A DNA stretch of 64,000 nt. It comes from Devosia soli (GTDB taxonomy: Bacteria > Pseudomonadota > Alphaproteobacteria > Rhizobiales > Devosiaceae). Location of the stretch: contig NZ_LAJG01000042.1 of NCBI RefSeq assembly GCF_000970455.1, forward strand, positions 342,107-406,106, in the 5' to 3' direction. Below are positions 60,984-64,000 of the stretch, piece by piece (positions within the stretch are counted from its first letter, which is position 1; the number at the start of each line of letters is the position of its first letter). A model generated the notes under the pieces. That model saw only the letters and a list, made by a program, of their open reading frames with translations. It did not search any database and was not told the DNA's origin. The translations under genes were made by a program, and so were the position numbers.

Positions 60984-62522
60984 ATGAGCATAGGTGGCCC
61001 CCAGGCATTGGCGAGCCTTGAAGAGGCGATGCGCGACATCCGGCGCGAGGAAGACGAGATTTCCCGGCGCCTTGCACGCTCTGCCGAAGTCATCGCCAAG
61101 ATCAAGGAAAGCGAAGCCGAACTTTTCCGGCAACTGGCGCAACTGCGTCTCGACCCGTCGGTGCAGGCCGAACTCGACGGCCGCATTTCGAGCGCCGAAA
61201 GCCGGGCGCGGGAAACGCTCAAGGCCCATGGCAAGGCCGTCGAGGCCGCGCAGAAAGAGATCGACGATCTTGAAGCGGCGCGGGTCTCGCTGCTCGAACG
61301 CCGGCGTAACGCGGCAGCGGACCTGGCCGAGCGGCAAAACGCGCTCGACGCGCTGCTGCAACAGGTCTCGGCCCGGCTCGACACGGACCCAGCCTTTTTG
61401 GCCAAGCGTCAGGACGCCGAAATGCTCGCCGAGGTGGCCGAGCAATCCATGGAGAAAACGCGGCAGGCGGAAGCCGATCGCGAGGAAAAGGGCAAGCCTT
61501 ACCGCGACGATCCGCTCTTCAGCTATCTGTGGGATGCCGGTTTCGGCACCAGCGCCTATAAGGCGAATAATCTCGTGCGCTATCTCGATGGGCTCGTGGC
61601 CAATCTTGTCGGCTTCCAGAAAGCGCGGCCGAACTACGCCATGCTCAACGATATTCCGCAGCGGCTGCGCGAGCATGCCGAACGGCAGGAAGCCAATGCG
61701 CAGGCCGCCGACGCGGCACTCGACACGCTCGCCAACGAGGCTGCGGACGAGGCCGGCGGCAAGCCGCTTCGCGATGCGAAAGCCAAGGCCGAAGCCGACC
61801 TGCAGGCGATCGATGCGGCGATTGTCGAAGCGGAAGACAAGCGGGATGCAGCCAGCGAAAAGCTGCAGCGCCTGACCGATGGCGAGGACCCTGCCCTCGC
61901 CTCGGCCGCATCGGCCCTTGCGGCGGCGCTCGGCCAGGAAGACATCCAGACACTTCTTGCCGAGGCGCGGCTCACCCGCACCGGACAGGACGATACCATC
62001 GTCGCCCAGATCGACGAATCCCGCGCACGCCTGCGGGAGGAAGAAGAAGAAAGCCGCGATCTGCGCGAGCGGAGCAAGACCCTTGCCGCCCGCCGGCGCG
62101 AACTTGAAGACATCCAGTGGGAATTCAAGAAACAGCGGTTCGATGATCCGCGCTCGAGCTTTGGCGAGGACAAGCTCGTCGGCGATCTTCTCAACGATTT
62201 CCTGCGCGGCGGCATTTCGGCAGCAAGTTACTGGGAACAGTGGCGCAAGAGCCAGAACTGGGCGCCCGGCAACGAATGGGGATCGGGGAGTTCGTCCCAG
62301 CGCCGCAGTTCCTCGCCTTGGCCAGAGCATGGCGGGGGCTTCCAATGGCCCGACAATTCGACTGCCGGCGGCTCTTCGGGCAATCGCAGGCCACGTTCGC
62401 CAGGTGGCTTCGGTGGCGGCTGGGGCGGTGGCGGCTCGAGCGGCGGCGGCTTTTCGCGCCCCCGCACGGGCAGCTCCGGCACGCGCAAGCATTCCGGCTT
62501 CAAGACCGGCGGCGGATTCTAG
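60984..62522 (+). CDS. Long coiled-coil protein with Gly-rich tail, third gene of the operon
   Basis: The 512-aa protein is predominantly coiled coil in residues 10-170 (EEAMRDIRREEDEISRRLAR, LEAARVSLLERRRNAAADLAERQNALDALLQQ) and again in about 220-420. A globular-looking insert at 170-220 (PYRDDPLFSYLWDAGFGTSAYKANNLVRYLDGLV) is well ordered. The C-terminus, from about 430, is a low-complexity Gly/Ser/Arg tail with WPEHGGGFQWPDN and GGGWGGGGSSGGG. There is no membrane segment or ATPase motif. It resembles SMC-like or scaffold proteins only in being coiled. It would work with the 405- and 312-aa proteins. Confidence 0.8.
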   Translation: MSIGGPQALASLEEAMRDIRREEDEISRRLARSAEVIAKIKESEAELFRQLAQLRLDPSVQAELDGRISSAESRARETLKAHGKAVEAAQKEIDDLEAARVSLLERRRNAAADLAERQNALDALLQQVSARLDTDPAFLAKRQDAEMLAEVAEQSMEKTRQAEADREEKGKPYRDDPLFSYLWDAGFGTSAYKANNLVRYLDGLVANLVGFQKARPNYAMLNDIPQRLREHAERQEANAQAADAALDTLANEAADEAGGKPLRDAKAKAEADLQAIDAAIVEAEDKRDAASEKLQRLTDGEDPALASAASALAAALGQEDIQTLLAEARLTRTGQDDTIVAQIDESRARLREEEEESRDLRERSKTLAARRRELEDIQWEFKKQRFDDPRSSFGEDKLVGDLLNDFLRGGISAASYWEQWRKSQNWAPGNEWGSGSSSQRRSSSPWPEHGGGFQWPDNSTAGGSSGNRRPRSPGGFGGGWGGGGSSGGGFSRPRTGSSGTRKHSGFKTGGGF

Positions 62523-62593
62523 ACCCGCCCCTTGATGTAACCCTCGGGTTCGGTCCCAGGGGCCCGCCTTCATCTTATCTTTGATGGAAAAAC

Positions 62594-62616
62594 ATCCTCG
62601 GGAAGGTCCCGAGGAT
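62594..62616 (-). terminator. Terminator downstream of the SEL1-repeat gene
   Basis: ATCCTCGGGA (62594-62603) and TCCCGAGGAT (62607-62616) form a perfect 10-bp stem with a 3-nt loop. On the minus strand it is followed by GTTTTT, so it stops transcription of the 62633 gene; it may also work weakly for the plus-strand operon. Confidence 0.85.
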
Positions 62617-62632
62617 TATAATATCCGGATCG

Positions 62633-64000
62633 CTAGACAGGCTGGCTGCCGAGCACCGCCAGGAGGCGCGGATTGACCTTGCCGGTTTCGCTCATACCCG
62701 TGCCGCGTTCGAAGGTTTTGATCGCTTCGGCGGTCTTAGGGCCGGCAACGCCATCGGGTGTGCCTACCTGGTAACCCAGTCGATTGAGCGCCTGCTGGAC
62801 GCGGGAGATGACTTCGCGCGTGGTGATCGTCTCACCGGCATTGAAGGTCGGTGACCAGGTGCCGATAGGGGCAAAATTGGCGTCGAGCTTGATCGGCTCG
62901 CTCTGCCAGGCGTCGACTTCGGCCTGAATGCGGCTGACCGCGTCCGCCGTCAGCGATTTGGCGATATCGTCGCGTGCCTTGCCGGCATCCGCATCGCCGG
63001 CCTTGGCGGCCAGGGAGAACCACTTGTAGGACTGCTCGAAATTCTGCTCGATGCCCAGACCACGGGCATAAAGCATGCCGAGGTTGAACTGGCTGTCGGT
63101 CATGCCGCGGGCGGCGGCCTGCTGGAACCATTCGGCAGCCGGCTCGAACTTTTGTTCGCCCAGCGCCCCGCCCGCATAGAGCGCGGCAAGGTTGTGCATG
63201 GCCATGCGGTTGCCAGCTTCGGCAGCGCGCTGATACCAGAGGCGGGCGACTTCGAGGTCCTTTTCGACACCGGTGCCGGCTTCATAAAGATTGCCTAGGC
63301 GGTATTGCGCGGGAGCGAAACCCTGGGAGGCGGAGCGCTCGTACCACTTGGCCGCTTCTTCGGGATTGGCCGGCACGGCCTGGCCTTCGGTATAGATCGC
63401 GGCGATTTCGAACTGGGCGCGTGCATCGCCATCGGCGGCGGCCTGGCGTAGTTCTATCGGGCCCAGCCCTTCTGGCGGAAGTTCGAACGTCTCGGCCTTG
63501 GTCGCGGCCACAGGGCCAATGGCGCCGATCACCGGATCGTTGGTGTCCTCATTGATGGTCTCGATGATGTCGCCAGCCGGCTTGACGGTTTCCTGCGCAA
63601 AGAGCGCAGGCGGCATTGGTGTCACGTCGTTCGGCCGGGTAAAGCTCATGCGCTCGCCCGGATTGATCGAGCCGACCGCGGTGGCATCGACCATGTCGAT
63701 AACGCGCGGGGCGACAAGCTCGGACACTTCTGCAGCGGGAACCGGATCGGTCGACACGGTTTCCTGCGGCGCGGCAGGCACTGTCGTCTCGGCAGGAGCC
63801 GGCGCTGGCGGCGCCTCGGAATTCATCCGCTGCAGCACGAGGTTGAGCGTCAGCATGGAGACGGCGATCAGCGCCGCGGTAAGAAGAAGCGGGCGGCGAT
63901 AGCGCGTGAGGAAGCTCGGCGCAGCCTCGGTGGCGTCCTCCGCGATTTGGGGGGCAGCGGCGGCCGCAGGCGCAGCCTTGCGGGGGCGGCGGGCTTCGGC
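62633..64000 (-). CDS. PodJ-like SEL1-repeat protein with peptidoglycan-binding domain (partial)
   Basis: The frame is open through the right window edge; 455 codons are visible. It begins with a cytosolic Ala/Pro/Arg-rich part, then a membrane helix (RRPLLLTAALIAVSMLTLNLVL), a Pro/Glu-rich periplasmic linker, four to five SEL1 repeats (ELRQAAADGDARAQFEIAAIY, AKWYERSASQGFAPAQYRLGNLYEAG, LWYQRAAEAGNRMAMHNLAALYAGG), and a C-terminal peptidoglycan-binding type 1 domain (RVQQALNRLGYQVGTPDGVAGPKTAEAIKTFE). This is the C-terminal design of the alphaproteobacterial polarity factor PodJ. The N-terminal coiled-coil part would lie outside the window. Confidence 0.85.
   Translation of the reverse strand, partial: AEARRPRKAAPAAAAAPQIAEDATEAAPSFLTRYRRPLLLTAALIAVSMLTLNLVLQRMNSEAPPAPAPAETTVPAAPQETVSTDPVPAAEVSELVAPRVIDMVDATAVGSINPGERMSFTRPNDVTPMPPALFAQETVKPAGDIIETINEDTNDPVIGAIGPVAATKAETFELPPEGLGPIELRQAAADGDARAQFEIAAIYTEGQAVPANPEEAAKWYERSASQGFAPAQYRLGNLYEAGTGVEKDLEVARLWYQRAAEAGNRMAMHNLAALYAGGALGEQKFEPAAEWFQQAAARGMTDSQFNLGMLYARGLGIEQNFEQSYKWFSLAAKAGDADAGKARDDIAKSLTADAVSRIQAEVDAWQSEPIKLDANFAPIGTWSPTFNAGETITTREVISRVQQALNRLGYQVGTPDGVAGPKTAEAIKTFERGTGMSETGKVNPRLLAVLGSQPV

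Noticed and set aside
60885..62573. 562-codon minus-strand frame opposite the coiled-coil gene
   Set aside because: The plus-strand frame is in an operon with normal start and spacing; the minus frame is Arg/Leu/Ala/Gly-rich with no start context.

Overview
This 64 kb window is chromosomal DNA of an alphaproteobacterium of the order Hyphomicrobiales (Rhizobiales), most likely the Devosia/Pelagibacterium group. The basis is the high G+C content, dense ATGA/TGATG-coupled operons, and the order murA - DUF2948 - hisD - UPF0262 - low-molecular-weight phosphatase - infA - maf - yacG, which is typical of the order. The family assignment is an inference from gene content; no phage, insertion sequence, CRISPR array or rRNA operon is visible. 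Two tRNAs (Thr-GGT, Phe-GAA) are present.

Layout. 1-6 kb: a partial GAF-GGDEF cyclase; an ArsR/DUF1801/AHSA1 operon behind a double dyad operator; an HWE/HisKA_2 histidine kinase; a metallophosphoesterase/lipid-kinase pair. 6-14 kb: the housekeeping block murA to yacG, in which UPF0262 and the phosphatase are fused into one protein. 13.7-22 kb: Rrf2 regulator, sthA, pheA, a membrane-anchored cytochrome c, a D-2-hydroxyacid dehydrogenase, a VTT/YqaA protein, a MarR-GNAT fusion with a 27-bp dyad at its start codon, and an M17 aminopeptidase.

22-31.6 kb: a periplasmic oxidation locus. Its centre is a PQQ-dependent dehydrogenase with a lanthanide-type D-x-D motif but no vicinal cysteine pair, served by a cytochrome c with a duplicated C-terminal motif, two XoxJ/MxaJ-like binding proteins, pseudoazurin, an ABC-2 exporter and a NMT1-type ABC importer whose genes converge. 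No PQQ biosynthesis genes are in the window.

31.6-43.6 kb: a degenerate site-2-protease-like protein and a Tad/Flp pilus locus (tadD; flp-flp-cpaA; cpaB-cpaC-cpaE-cpaF-tadB-tadC; a free secretin N-domain protein; two TadE-like pseudopilins). No cpaD is present between cpaC and cpaE. 43.6-44.7 kb: a HAD phosphatase and a glyoxalase-like protein. 44.7-57.7 kb: an eleven-gene minus-strand nucleoside uptake and salvage operon (BmpA-type ABC importer, cdd, purine nucleoside phosphorylase, deoC, a two-domain ALDH16-type aldehyde dehydrogenase, deoA, deoB, upp), interrupted by two large G/C-rich palindromic elements. Together these genes would import nucleosides, release bases and (deoxy)ribose-1-phosphate, convert the sugar to deoxyribose-5-phosphate, cleave it to glyceraldehyde-3-phosphate and acetaldehyde, and oxidise the latter to acetate.

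57.7-64 kb: a small putative membrane peptide, a CoxG-like SRPBCC protein, an uncharacterised three-gene operon (helical 405-aa protein, a DUF6384-like single-pass membrane protein with an EF-hand-like loop, and a long coiled-coil protein with a Gly-rich tail), and a partial SEL1-repeat/peptidoglycan-binding protein resembling the periplasmic end of PodJ.
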